Positions 14,301 to 25,411 of a DNA stretch of 64,000 nt are shown piece after piece. The position numbers were made by a program, and so were the translations under genes. The notes beneath the pieces were generated by a model that searched no databases, was not told the origin of the DNA, and worked only from the letters and a program-made list of their open reading frames with translations. Every line of letters begins with the position of its first letter. Position 1 is the first letter of the stretch. The stretch is from Enoplosus armatus (taxonomy: Eukaryota > Chordata > Actinopteri > Centrarchiformes > Enoplosidae), in NCBI RefSeq assembly GCF_043641665.1, contig NC_092189.1, positions 12,678,833 through 12,742,832 on the forward strand, written 5' to 3'.

Positions 14301-16375
14301 GAGAAAGTGTGGCCTTGAGTGTTTTGAATAGAGGTGAGTAGGCCGGGCTTTGGAGAGGGTGTGTGGTGAACTGCAGGCTGTTATTGGCGGAAACACAAAT
14401 GGGAGACTTTCCATCTGGGATAAGTCATGTGCAGCTCAGACGGAAACACTGTTAACACAGAGTGCCGACACAAACCTAAATACTTGCCAGGACACAGGAG
14501 GCAGTGGCAACAATAAAACACACTCGATAATGTTGGTACCAGCTGACACATCACACGCAAACACACATGCCTGACGTGAATGTCAACAAACACGGCTCCC
14601 AGTCACAACACGCACTGTTTCCTCAGCTGACACGAATAGAGGCCCCGACCACGCTGAGACTCTCAGCTACCAAAACTCTCCTGCTCATTTGTTCCAGGAA
14701 CACAACCCAACATTAGTGCTTTCTCAGAATATGAGTTATGTAACCACGGTAGAGACATTTTAGGTACATTTTGGTGCAAAATTGGGACTAACACCCTTAG
14801 AAATGATCCTGACAACATGCATATTTAACATGATGCCGACACAAGAGTCTCACATTCTTAGTTTGTATGTTTAGCAACTCAAACAAACAGAAGGAGGAAG
14901 AAAGAGAAATTATCATGTTTCCTTTTGGCTCAGAGTGTAACATGTAATGGTTTTTGTGTGTTTTATTTCCTTAACTTGAAGCCAACTGTACCTTGAATGA
15001 CCCTGTTCACATTAAAGACTACATTTTGTCCTGGGTGTCCTGATCAGACTCAGACAGTTTTAAATATACTATAATTATAAGACAGACTGACAATAATCTT
15101 TGGAGGTTGTCAGGGACACACATACAGTACATAGTGTGAAATTAAAGGCAGCCTCGGAGGCATTAGATGACCATCTAATCCAATTTGTGGTTTGTTTATA
15201 ACGCGATAAAGTTCCCAAACAGTATGCTCCAGAGGGTGAGCTGTCTTTTTCCTTTTTCTTCCTTGTTCTCATTTCTTTCTTTCTTCTTCTACTACTTCAG
15301 AACAGGTCTTAAGCACAGAAGTTGAAAACGACCATGATAGCCATTAAACTACGGGAACTCACCCACCAAAACAAAGAGGCACAACAATCTGGCACAGAGA
15401 ACGTCTCCTTAAGGCATTTATAACAAGACCCGAAGACACAGTGATACCACTCATGTTGTAAATCAGAAGCTAGTGTTTCCTGACAGTTTGAAAACGACTA
15501 CACTGGATCTGTTTTGAGAACGGACAAACCCCCATGATATACTGATACTGATAATATACAGTTTGGGCAACTGAATCATCAATATTGTGCTACTGAATCA
15601 TCAATATTATCCAGGTGATATCTAGTCTCATGTGTAAATGTCAATAATGTTCTTCCTCCATTAATCAGTCAGAACTGTTTCTTGTTGGTTGTGTGTCTCA
15701 CCGTGAGGGAGGTGAAGGTCAGGCAGATGCCCCCAAAGCCATTCAGGGAGAGAGCCAAGAAGATGAGCGCTGACAGAACTGCAGAGAAAAAGAGTAACAC
15801 AGAAGAAGAGTTAATGCCAAAATCTCCTCTCTCAGAACAAGAGGAAGAGAGAAGAGAGAGAGGCGAGAAGCTGATTGTCATTAACAGGCTAAAACAAAAC
15901 CTTTCATATGCAGTTATCCCACTTTTTATTTACTCACTGTTTATTTGTCGTTTTGTTCCCTTTCTACTTTTAGTTTTATCTTTTATCTTCTTTGAGTGGC
16001 ATATTGAGGCCGTTATAATGTGGAAGTAGCAGTTGGCACAACAGCTCATTAATAAAATACTGCGTTTTCAGGTAGCACACAGGCATTTCCTGGTGTGTAT
16101 TCAATACCAGCTGAGCCACTCTGATTTAAAAATGTGGTGTGGAGGGAGGCGTTGTTCAGAGCCTGATCCTGATTTCAGTCGCACTCTTCCCATCTGAAAC
16201 TACATGGTTTCCATTGGAGACAGAGGAAATCTGTGAGATGGCTGTGAAAGAAGGAATGTGAAGAATTTGGAGAAAACAAGTATTTGGAGTCTGCCTATTT
16301 TTACACCTTTGCACACCTGGTGTAACTGTTCAATTGTCTGTGTCAAAAAGGTTAATATTGGGCAACACACCGCCC

Positions 16376-16447
<72 letters not shown>

Positions 16448-18362
16448 TACTCACCATGAGGGTCGTAGGCAGACACAGCCATCATACCACAGGACAGACC
16501 GAAACACGAACTGTAACAAAAGAACATGGGCATTTTAAATTCTTGCACACTGTCATATCTTAGCATGCTGAAAGTCACATATACAATTAGTGTTTGTAGG
16601 AACGAAGCAACATGTATAGAAACGACTCAAAGTGCGACTCACTAGCTCACAAAAGAGCAGTTAAGTCGTTGGTTATCTGCCAAAGACTGAAACTGTCACT
16701 GAATGTTTAAACATATGCAGCTCCAGTTAACTCCTCATTCTCCATTTCTATCAACTTTTTATCTTATTATCAAAGCGTCTCGCACTTTAATGGCGAGGCT
16801 ACTCAAAACTGTGACTGAGAGAAAAAGTGCATGTGTTTGTGACGTCTATTTGCATGTCGGTTTCTACACCCAATGAGAAAGAATTTCACTTTTCACTATA
16901 CACACAGTGTGCACACACACTGGTGCCCCACCTACATTAATTGATTCACACACTGAGAACACATTATCTCCCTCCTCCCACTCTGGGAATGTGATCTGCC
17001 TGCTTTTTTTTTTTTAACTACAACCGCAGATATAGTTGAAGGATTTACTACTGTCTTATGCAGCTTTCACTCCACTTTCACCATCATAACGTTTATGAAG
17101 GAAATGTGAAGTAAGAAAACCTGCAAATGACAAAATCAACAAGTTTCATAAAACATATCTGTATCTAAAAAAGAAGTTTAGGTATATATCTGAACATAAA
17201 CACGTTATCACATCGACCCTGCAGACGTGCACATTCCCTTATGAATGTGACGTATCTGTGAGTATTTATACAACCATTACCTGCCCACCAGGCGAATTGG
17301 GCGTGGCCCAAACTTGTCCATCAGGATGCCGAGCGGCAGGGTGGTGGCGCTGAGCAAGAAGGAGCCAATGGTGAAGCCCAGATTCAGCATCTCCTCCTGG
17401 TCCACGCAGCTGAGCCACTCCTCCACCTCACTGCCAGAGGAGTTGCCCAGAGACACGACCACGGACTCGTTCACTGCGGGGACGAGAGTGGAGGGTTGAG
17501 AGGTGAGAATACGTACAGAGAAAGCCAGATGAAAAACATTTGGAGTCTTAATCAAGTGATTAAAAACCGTATTTCTGCTGCACAAGATTGCGTTTAAGAC
17601 TTTCCTCTAATCTTCGCCTTTTTAAAGATGATTATTGAAAAAACTGTACCTCTCACTGGCTTTACTTCCTCATTACTTACGGTCTCACAGACCCTAAATA
17701 AAGTGTGTGTGAAACTTTTCTCTTTTTGAGACCCAATGTGTAGAAAATTACTGAAGTGGTAAGCCTTCCCTTTGCCACATACTGGGCTTACACCTTTGAT
17801 CAAGTTGACAAAATACAGAAATGAGCATAAAGCACTGACGTTACACCACAAATGGAAATATTTCGCATTTCAAAAGTTATATGGGGTATCTATAAACAAA
17901 AATATATTACTTTTGTTTCCTAAAAAGTCATTAACTGATGTGCAGTATGTTATCACTACATACGTTACCTATGTTTGGAGTCAGTTAGACTCCAGAAAAC
18001 AAACTGTTACAAAACTCCAATAAGAGAAATAATCGATTAATTTGGCATTTGGGATCTTCAGTGTTGCAGAAAAACATCAATCACAGATATATTAAAATCC
18101 TCTGGAAAAGTTGTGGTGATGAAACAAAGTTAATTCTTTTTTGGAGATGTTAAAGAGAAACAAACCAACAAAATTAGTGGTTACGTGACGCAGAGCTGCA
18201 GATTTTACCTGAGCACAGGTGGGAGTAGAAGCCTTCCCTTTTCAGCATGATGAGCAGGGAGCCCCAGCCCAGCAGCACAGCCGAACACAGCAGGTTTTCA
18301 ATCACCGCCGTCACCGCCATCCACCAGCGCCTCCTGTAGGCCTGGAGGAGAGAGGGCGCCAT
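5372..18362 (-). CDS. slc43a1: SLC43A1 / LAT3, Na+-independent large neutral amino-acid transporter (complete CDS)
   Basis: This plasma-membrane facilitator of branched-chain and other large neutral amino acids belongs to the major facilitator superfamily. Coding exons on the - strand: 18362-18209, 17473-17281, 16510-16455, 15778-15702, 9251-9159, 8698-8565, 8442-8315, 8120-7974, 7859-7824, 7724-7589, 7356-7227, 7096-7023, 6586-6463, 5569-5372. All have AG/GT borders and matching phases, and sum to 1680 nt: 559 codons plus TAG, the length I recall for human SLC43A1. The start ([15 protein letters not shown]) matches the family N-terminus. TM1 is about residues 15-40. The first outer loop has sequons N53-E-S and N62-S-S. 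TM2 leads into the MFS signature [14 protein letters not shown] (residues 100-113). A hydrophilic loop (about 230-290) separates the halves. The last TM is followed by a charged tail ending AAVEA. An AG (CATCACAG) just upstream of the start codon implies a 5' UTR intron. Confidence 0.96.
5570..6462 (-). other. slc43a1 last intron, with dispersed repeat
   Basis: This intron lies between coding exons 13 and 14 (donor after TACTGG, acceptor CTTCAG). It is non-coding. Its middle (about 5885-6165) is a repeat described separately; the rest is AT-rich without recognisable signals. Confidence 0.85.
5885..6165. repeat. Dispersed fish repeat ('catgctaacatgctaatg' type)
   Basis: It contains a run of overlapping 'catgctaa'/'tagcat'/'gctaattagca' words, then 'gatgctgatggtcattagttttgc' (over 20 bases, shown here only by its words), 'attcatcctgagatgg' and 'acatgaatgtctgtaccaa'. 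I recognise this order from a very common short repeat in perch-like fishes. Its superfamily is not evident to me. It is non-coding. Confidence 0.6.
10205..10470. repeat. Dispersed repeat, 'agctgcttta' family (copy 2)
   Basis: It shares ordered motifs with copy 46190-46590: 'gctggctctttcgctgct', 'tgctccaatatgttc', 'gagagcgatgagagtgaa' followed by 'caaaacagtaaagttg', and it ends near 'atcagcttta'. The two copies read in the same orientation. Boundaries are approximate. Confidence 0.6.
13600..13858 (+). mobile_element. 3' end of a LINE (L2-like), 5'-truncated
   Basis: A short coding relic ([11 protein letters not shown]) is followed by T-rich untranslated sequence, 'aagtgcactttgttttgaa', 'tataaataaaatg' and a terminal (TTA/ATT)n run. 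This order (leucine-rich C-terminus, 'gcactttg', 'tataaataaa', short tandem tail) is typical of 3' ends of L2-type non-LTR retrotransposons in fish. Almost all of the element is missing, as usual for 5'-truncated insertions. Confidence 0.6.
16381..16444. repeat. (GT)32 microsatellite next to slc43a1 exon 3
   Basis: There is an uninterrupted GT run of about 64 nt. It ends only about 10 bp from the donor site of the 56-nt exon 16455-16510. On the transcribed strand it is a (CA)n run just inside the intron, a position where CA-rich sequence can affect splicing. Confidence 0.95.
16511..17280 (-). other. slc43a1 intron 2
   Basis: This 770-nt intron lies between exons 17473-17281 and 16510-16455 (donor GGCAG/gtaatg, acceptor TTACAG). 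I see no coding sequence or recognised repeat, only a short poly-T run near 17005. Confidence 0.85.
17474..18208 (-). other. slc43a1 intron 1 of the coding region
   Basis: This 735-nt intron lies between the first coding exon (donor CTCAG/gtaaaa) and the second (acceptor CCCGCAG). It interrupts the codon between TM1 and the glycosylated loop. Nothing else is recognised in it. Confidence 0.85.
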
Positions 18363-18374
18363 CGCTGCTGCTCT

Positions 18375-19149
18375 GTGATGGAGGAGGGAGGAGGAGGAAG
18401 GAGGAAGGAGGAGGGAGGAGGGACAGTGGAAGAGAGGGAGAAGATGGGAGGGCAGTGGATAGGAGGAAAATAATTACGATAAAGAAGATGCTATGATATT
18501 ACCATAAAACTCAATGACGAGCATTAGATTATTCGACTACACAACTGATCCCTCTTTAAAATATGTTCCAACTTGAGTTTAAAGGAATCCCAGTCATGAT
18601 CCCCCGAACAGAGAAAGACGTCAGTCCACAGTAGGATTTACAAAAGGACACCTTCTTTCTCTCAGTAATATTTCATTCTGTTTACTTCACTGTGGAGACC
18701 CTATGGAGTCTCTCGAGACAGGACATTTTTCTCTGTTTGCCTAATGAGTGCCCGTGTGACCAGTCATTGTTTTGTAAATCCCAGTTGGGTATCTGATACC
18801 TTGCACTGCATTGTCCTCAGACATCCTCCCACTGTGCTGTCAACAGAGCAGCTATGTCACTCTGGTTTTTGACCTCAGGAAACACTGCAGAGCACTCGAA
18901 CTGTCTGCTTTTGTTCTGGAAATAGGGAGTGCATCTTAAAAGGGTGACATTTCCATCTGAAAGCAGCGCAGAGTTGCACTCAAGAGGAGTTTTTCATCAG
19001 CACGTTTGGATTCAGATTTATCTCTCTGGGATTAACGGGTCAGAGGTGTTGCAGCTTTTATGTAAACAACACGCACACAAACAAAACAGAAGACTGAAAC
19101 TCATGACGTGACTGACCAAACAAAGTCAGGATAGTCACGACCACCTGGA

Positions 19150-19180
<31 letters not shown>

Positions 19181-19625
19181 GGACAGGTCACCGGTCACTA
19201 TAACCTGTGATATGAGTGACCAACACACTCCAGTCATGACCATCTTGACAGGATCTCACACACACACACACACATACACACACTGGAAAACATCTAAACA
19301 AGAAAGGAAGTGTCCAAATATGACCAGCTGTTCAATTTGGCGGCAAACCAGAGAAGAAGTGGAGAGGAACATTGGGAGGGAGGTGGCCTCAAACAGGAAA
19401 CTCTTTCAGTACTTCCTAATGAGGGCATCTCTTCAGCATGTGAGTGTGTGTGTGTGTGTGTGTATATGGGAGATGGAGAGAGAGGGACAGATTTGTCTCT
19501 GCCTATGTGCTCATGAGGCGTGCGTGTAATGCGATTATCCAGAGCCCAGTGAACTGCCTTAGTGCTGAAACCAGTTTGAAAAGGGGGGTTTTCTATGTAA
19601 GTAACACCTATGCTAAAACCCCTTC

Positions 19626-19677
<52 letters not shown>

Positions 19678-21014
19678 ACTCAACAACGATGCGACAGAGC
19701 AAGACGACGCTCATTCACTCAGTGATGTAAACGTATGTCAATCACAAGAGCACATAGACCCTGAAGTGTCTATAATCTGGGGTGAAGCAACAAACAATTG
19801 TTTTCATAATCTATTAATCTGCCGGTTATTTTCTCAATTGATTGTTTTGCCAATAAAACATTAAAAAACAGTGAAAAATACCCTAAAGCCTAAGGTGACT
19901 TAATCAGATGTCTTGTTTTGGCCGACCAACAGTCCAAAACTGCAAAATATTCAATTTACTGAAATGTAAGCAGATTCTCATATTAGAAAAACTGGAAATT
20001 GTTTGTCATTTTTGCTTTAAAAATCACTCAAATGACAAATCGATTATCAAAATAGCAGGTGGTAAATATTCTGTCAATTAACTTAACTGCAGCTCTAATG
20101 GAAATATGTCTCATCTCATATCTGCATGATTCTGACAGTTTTCCACTAAACTCCTAACATCAAGTTACACATTTTAAAAATATTCCACAAATTCCACAAG
20201 ATGCCTGACGCGAGGAAACAAGCCAAAGAAGATGGATCAGTCGGAGCTACCGCTGCTAACGACAGCATAACAATGGCGGACATGTCCAAGCTGCAAAGAT
20301 GGTGACATAAGATGCAAAAAATGAATGCCAGTTTCTCAGTGTGTGACTCCGAGCACCATTAATCCTCTCCATGTCCCCTCTGTCTGACCAAAACACTAAA
20401 AGATACAGTCTTGTGTCTTTGTTTGACAGTTTAGACAAATGTTTGGTGCAGAATGAGTCAATGTTGTAGAAACCAGTGTTAATCCAGCAGAACGGACGGA
20501 CGCAGTCACAGTCCATTAAAGGCCTAAGTATAGAGGCTTCTGTCACATGGACTGGATTTACGGTGCTGTGGCTGCATGCAACACACTCAGGAGACAATGT
20601 TGTAAATGCGATACGGAGTCATGGCTGCTTGGTGTCACGACAACAGAGCGTGTGTGTCTGTAAGAAAGGCATGGTATCAGTTGCTCCTCGGCGTGTGTTT
20701 GAGCTCAGGTTGTGTGACCGTGTGTGACTGACGCAAGACACACAAGTCATGCATGTTCAAGACAACGCTGTGGTCCACTGCTTATCACACATTCTTCATC
20801 GCTTGTTTCCCGCCTCTTTTGTGCTGCTTATCATGGCAGCAGTTAGCTGACAACATTTACAACTACGAGGCTTCCACTCTAATAAGGAGTGTCCTGGTGT
20901 TTGTGAGGCGGGAAGCTCGACACACAACAAAGACTTGGAAACAAGCTAATACACGCAGAGGAGAAGTCTGCTTGGGGTTGGCAGGCAGTTGTGAGCCCTT
21001 GTCATGACACTGTG

Positions 21015-21052
<38 letters not shown>

Positions 21053-21460
21053 AGGGCGAGCAGGTGAAGTCTACACTGAGAGAAACACCATTTAAGGAAG
21101 CTGCTTCCTGAAATACCTGAATGATGCAATGTTGCCATGACTAACTACACTGTTATGGCCATGAAAGTTTTGATATTTATAGACGTTATAGTATATTCAT
21201 GATTATTATATCATGAAAACAAACCTAATTACTGCTTCTGTATTAAAATTTGACTTGACCATATTTAATTCGTCACGTGTCCTGCTTCCTTTTAAGTCTC
21301 TGTGTTGATGCTCCCATCGAGGCCTGCTCTTTTTTCCCCGCGGGGATGTTTCTGACCTTGACCAGCCGTGTTTATCAACCTCTGCAGGACACAAAGGGCC
21401 GCAGGGCAAACTCTTTATCCTCACAAGTTTCCAAGAAAATAAACCACGCGCTCTAGGAGC
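18375..21460. other. Non-coding stretch upstream of slc43a1 coding start (probable 5' intron)
   Basis: If slc43a1 transcription starts near 21.6 kb, this is its 5' UTR intron. It has a GGA-rich run (18380-18440), three CA tracts (19153-19180, 19257-19282, 19629-19677), a GT tract (about 21018-21051) and one ATTA-rich dispersed repeat (19785-20098). The open frames here arise from simple repeats or have no family resemblance. Confidence 0.6.
19785..20098 (+). repeat. Dispersed 'gcaactaacgattattttc' family repeat (copy 1)
   Basis: Ordered hallmarks: 'aatctattaatctgccgg', 'ttattttctcaattgatt', 'gtcttgttttggccgacc', 'acagtccaaaactgcaaaat', 'attcaatttactg', 'cgattatcaaaatag' and a closing 'ctgcagctctaat'. 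This order recurs at 60110-60350 and, more diverged or reversed, at 21785-21995, 53135-53400, 61785-61960 and 63625-63880. It is a high-copy non-coding element of perch-like fishes. Confidence 0.75.
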
Positions 21461-21464
21461 CTCT

Positions 21465-21625
21465 GTTCCCCGAGGAGTCCAAAAAACGCAACCCCCGAGG
21501 CTGCCCGGCCGGCCGGCAGCTGTCTCTCCGCGGGCATGACCTCAGCCCGGGGTCCGGTTACCGGCCCAGCGGGGCGACCCGCTCAAAAGACCCAAGTCTT
21601 CTGCCGCGTTCACGTGATGTCCGAA
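21465..21625 (-). promoter_or_regulatory. slc43a1: CpG-rich probable promoter and 5' UTR exon of slc43a1
   Basis: This is a local GC- and CpG-rich island (ccggccggccggc, ctccgcggg, agcggggcgacccg) in otherwise AT-rich DNA. It is upstream of the slc43a1 coding start on the same strand. A perfect E-box CACGTG is at 21611-21616. A - strand donor (GGGCCG/gtaacc) with exon edge at 21562 could splice to the acceptor before 18374. The TSS itself is not visible and the assignment is inferred. Confidence 0.4.
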
Positions 21626-21784
21626 ATGTCGGCATTTTGAGTTCTACATACACAAACGACCCACAAAAAGTGGCGGATACCACGTGATATCACACCTGTC
21701 TACAGGTGAAACAGTGAAGGCACAGTGACACATGAAATCACAACATAAAATATGGCAAAAGGAATTTATAGTTGTACCGGAGTG

Positions 21785-21995
21785 ACTCATTGATTAATAA
21801 ATGTTGAAACAGAAAATTAATCTCATTATTAATTACTCATTTAGGTCATTAGAGAAGCCAAACATTTGACTGTTCCTGCTTCTCAAATATGAGTATTTGC
21901 TGCTTTTCTGTGTTTTATATCACTGTAAAATTAATATGATTGGGATTTGATGGTCAAGAATTTGAAGATGTCACCCTGGGCTCTGGTAGATATGT
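21785..21995 (-). repeat. Dispersed 'gcaactaacgattattttc' family repeat (copy 2, reversed, diverged)
   Basis: It has 'actcattgattaataaatg', 'attaatctcattattaatta', 'ctcaaatatgagtatttgctg', 'cttttctgtgttttatatca' and 'aattaatatgattgggattt'. These match, in the same order, the copy at 61785-61960 ('ctcaaacatgagtatctgca', 'tctctgttttatatcac'). Confidence 0.55.
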
Positions 21996-24900
21996 GATGG
22001 GCATATTTCACTATATATTTAAATCACAAACAAAAATTATAGTTGCAAACAATTTTTGGTAAGGAAATGTGATACGAGTTTGCTTTGTGTCATTGTGGTT
22101 ATCACCACCTTCGCACAAAGTTTCTCTGAGTGACTTCATTTCTAAATTGAATCGTAAAAAGGTATCTATTAAACCTGACTTTAGGGGGTGCCCGTGAAGG
22201 CAACAGATGCTGTGTTTTTATTCTAACCCGAACGTCTTCCGAGACCACTGCCGCTGGCTTAAACGGTAATAAAATCTAAATTAGAGTTTATTAAAACACG
22301 TGTCTAATTGCAGCTACGTGCTTACAAATGAGCGCCACCACAGAACTGACTAAGTTCACCGCTCAATGAAAGACCAGCACACAAACGAGTGTAATAGCAC
22401 GCGCAGTCACTTGAATGGTCACTTCCGAAACAGCTCCTCGCCCTCACTTTCTGGTTTCTAATGGCACTTTTAGCCTCTCTGCGAACACCTTGAGTCTTTT
22501 ACACACGCGTGAGCCGGTTTAATACAGATGTGTACGCACTTCCTCTGGTATCTACCGTAGAAGTTGTCAGGTCTCAGTTTCATGCCACGTGTGAGTATCT
22601 GCTGCCTGCCTCCGCGTCATGCCGCCACTTTACGCACGTTATTACAGGTAATACTACACTTATTAACTTATAGCGACGTATACGCGAGAGAAAAACTAAT
22701 TTACTTACTTCAGTCGCGTGTCTTCTCACAGAGGGAAAAAGGCTTGAAATGTTTCTTTTACAGGCTTTTGTTGCTCACTGAGTGAAAACAGAAATGAGGA
22801 TTAAAACTCTACTCTCACAGCTGCTTGTTGTTCTCTATGATTAGCAGCGAGAGCTTGAATTAAACCTTTTCCTTTCTCTGCTTCCTTTCTTCCTTGTGGA
22901 GGTTTCGTGGGAGACTCCACACTTCTTTTCTCTCTCAGGTTTCATTAGAAACTCCCCCCCTTCTCCTCCTAATTTGACTTCTAATTCCCTCCCTCTTTCT
23001 GTGACTTTCTAAAAGTCACCACCCAGCTGCCTTTATTCACCACTCCACAGGACAAATGTCTTTACTGCACTCACGCCGGGGACTCTAAAACGCTTGAAAT
23101 ACCCCCCAAAAAAGTGACACAAGAATTGTTCAAAGAAGCTGTAGCTGTGATAGTTTAGGCTACTAGGTTTTGTCATGTCAATTTAGAAGAGATAGATTAG
23201 GTTAGATTCAACTTTATGTACTGAGACAACGAAATGCAGTTTAGCATCTGACCAGAAGTAGAAGCAGTAAAGTGCTCAGTAATGTACGTATGGAGGTAAT
23301 TTATTTTTTAACAGTGAGGGGTGGACATGAATATGCTAAGATATACACAGTATGAGCAGCAGTTACAGGAGGCAGGTAAGTGAGTGGGAGCCACAGAGGC
23401 AGTCGTAGTGCAAATGTTAAGTCTGGAGGAAGGTGTGTGTGTGTGTGTGTTTTCCCTGACAGTTAATGCCATATGTTGATGGAAAACCACATGACATTAA
23501 CGTCTACCGAAGCAAATTAGTTCAGTGACGCAGTCTACAGAAAGACAATAATATACTGAGATGTCTTGCGGTTACTGTGGTGAAGATTATATGTGTTTCT
23601 ATCTTGTTTACATCAGTGTTTTTTTTTATGTAACAAACATTTTGATGTGTGATAACCACGTTCAATAGATAAAACATAAGCTACTGCTGTTGTGACTTAT
23701 CCTTTCTGTTCAGGTGAACGACGTGAGCCAATCATTCAATTCACTTTCTGCCTGAGCACACGTTTATATACAGTGGAGCTTTGTCACAAGTCTGAAGCCC
23801 TTTGTTTAAATGGGGAAGTCAACATTGAAATCAGGTGACTTGACTACGATGAGAATCATGATGCCCATGCCAACAGGGTCTCTGGGTCTCTGGCCTCCAT
23901 GATGTCCAATTCCCATTTCAAACACTCTGGTCCAGCTTGTTGAAGACACACATGATTGAGGTCATTGGTAATAAAGCACAAAATATAAATCATATTCTTC
24001 AAAGGGAAGCCACAAGCGCAGAAGTCAGTCATTTTGAACATGGATCATCAGCTTATATCAGCTTAACTTTCCTGTATGAACAAAACATTCAGCCTCCATC
24101 TTTATTACTTTCTTGACAGCTGAGCTCCAGTAATTCTCTAGTAATTCTTGTTTCCATACAAAAGCATTAGTTGTGCTTATTCACCGCGCTCTCACCACAA
24201 AGGAAAATCTGCACCCTGCTGGGCTCTACGGGGAAGTGCCCAGTTTTCTATTTCAAACGTATAGTGATTTGCTATAGTTGGTCCCTGACAGTCACAGCTT
24301 TACAGTCGGTCATGAAAAATTTGTTCCAGCTGTAGGGGCAAATCTAGGAACTCTGGGCCCCAATTTCTTAATAAAATAATCCTGTTGGAATTTGTGTGAG
24401 CCCTCTCCAGCTGTGGACACCTGGAAATGCCACCTTTAACCCCACCTGCAAACCGCCATGTCCATGAGAACAGAAGTAAAAGTCAGGTCAATTTATATTC
24501 AGGTTGACGATGTCGTATTGCACCTCGCAGCGGGGAAGCCTGACAGAAATATGTAGCTGGGCGATTACATACAGAGGATCACAACGCAGAAACACCACCA
24601 CAGAGTTTCACAACAACAGCCTTCAATTAAATACCTTTGTGAAACTCTCCATGTCCAGTTTTAGTTGACATATCAGGGTTATGACAAGTGCATAAACTAG
24701 TGCGAAATGAAATACAGTTAAGGAGTCAGTTATGAGAGTATGAAGATTTCTAACTCCAATATTTCTGCAGTTTTGGAAAATGTTCTCTTGAATTAACAAG
24801 TCAATACTTTTCCCCCTCAAGACCTCTTGTCTTAGTAGGACATACTCCTTCCTGTGTGCATCTTTTTGTCAGTTTCGGGCTCATGGGGAGGCAGCCTGCT

Positions 24901-25390
24901 GACAGGACCCTCAGCCTGACACACTCAGCAGTTTTCTTGTCAGCTTCACACAGGCTCCTCTGCTTTTACCCAAATTTGGTTTGTCAGTCCACCGAGATGG
25001 CAGCGAGCAGTAAACCCAAAATCCAGGCTTCAAAACACCCCTTCAGAAATGCATGGGGGTTGTTACAGATGCAGAGTTGTAAGATGTTGCTGTTGTGATG
25101 ACCCTCTCCTTTAGGCTGTAAGTGCTAAAACTATAAACTAACTTCACATATCATTTGGCAGATTTGTTATTCCTTCGTTAACAAAATTTGTGTACATTTA
25201 AACATCTACATTTGATTATTGGACACATCAATAACTTACCTTTATATTTAAGAGTTGAAAACCATTAAGGAGAGACGCCTGTATAGACGTGCAGTCTAGT
25301 TTTTCTTTAGAGTATAAAACGTTTTTTTCTGTATGGAGTCAGACACACTCAGGAAAGCAAACTTGCAGAGGATGCAAAAGTTGGACCCTG
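21996..25390. other. Intergenic stretch without a recognised gene
   Basis: No coding exon could be supported. About 23180-23420 resembles a fish dispersed repeat ('caacgaaatgcagtttagca', 'gaccagaagtagaag', a short GT tract near 23432). Around 22380-22640 CpG frequency is moderate. Nothing else stands out. Confidence 0.5.
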
Positions 25391-25395
25391 ATAGA

Positions 25396-25411
25396 GGGCG
25401 CCACCTGCTGG
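25396..25411 (-). promoter_or_regulatory. CTCF-type binding motif
   Basis: The - strand reads CCAGCAGGTGGCGCCC, which fits the vertebrate CTCF core consensus (CCA-S-Y-AG-R-K-GGC-R-S) at every position. It lies in the gene-free interval, about 7 kb upstream of the slc43a1 coding start and 19 kb downstream of clcf1. In-vivo occupancy cannot be inferred from sequence alone. Confidence 0.55.

Larger units (their letters stand above)
9252..15701 (-). other. slc43a1 intron 4 (6.45 kb), largest in the gene
   Basis: This large intron lies between the exon ending in TFTSLT and the exon starting LPNMFG. It holds one 'agctgcttta' repeat copy (about 10205-10470), a (GA)n run at 10931-10950, (GT)n tracts at about 13040-13060 and 13423-13443, and a LINE 3' tail at 13600-13858. 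I found no convincing coding exon; remaining open frames are short and without family resemblance. Confidence 0.8.
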
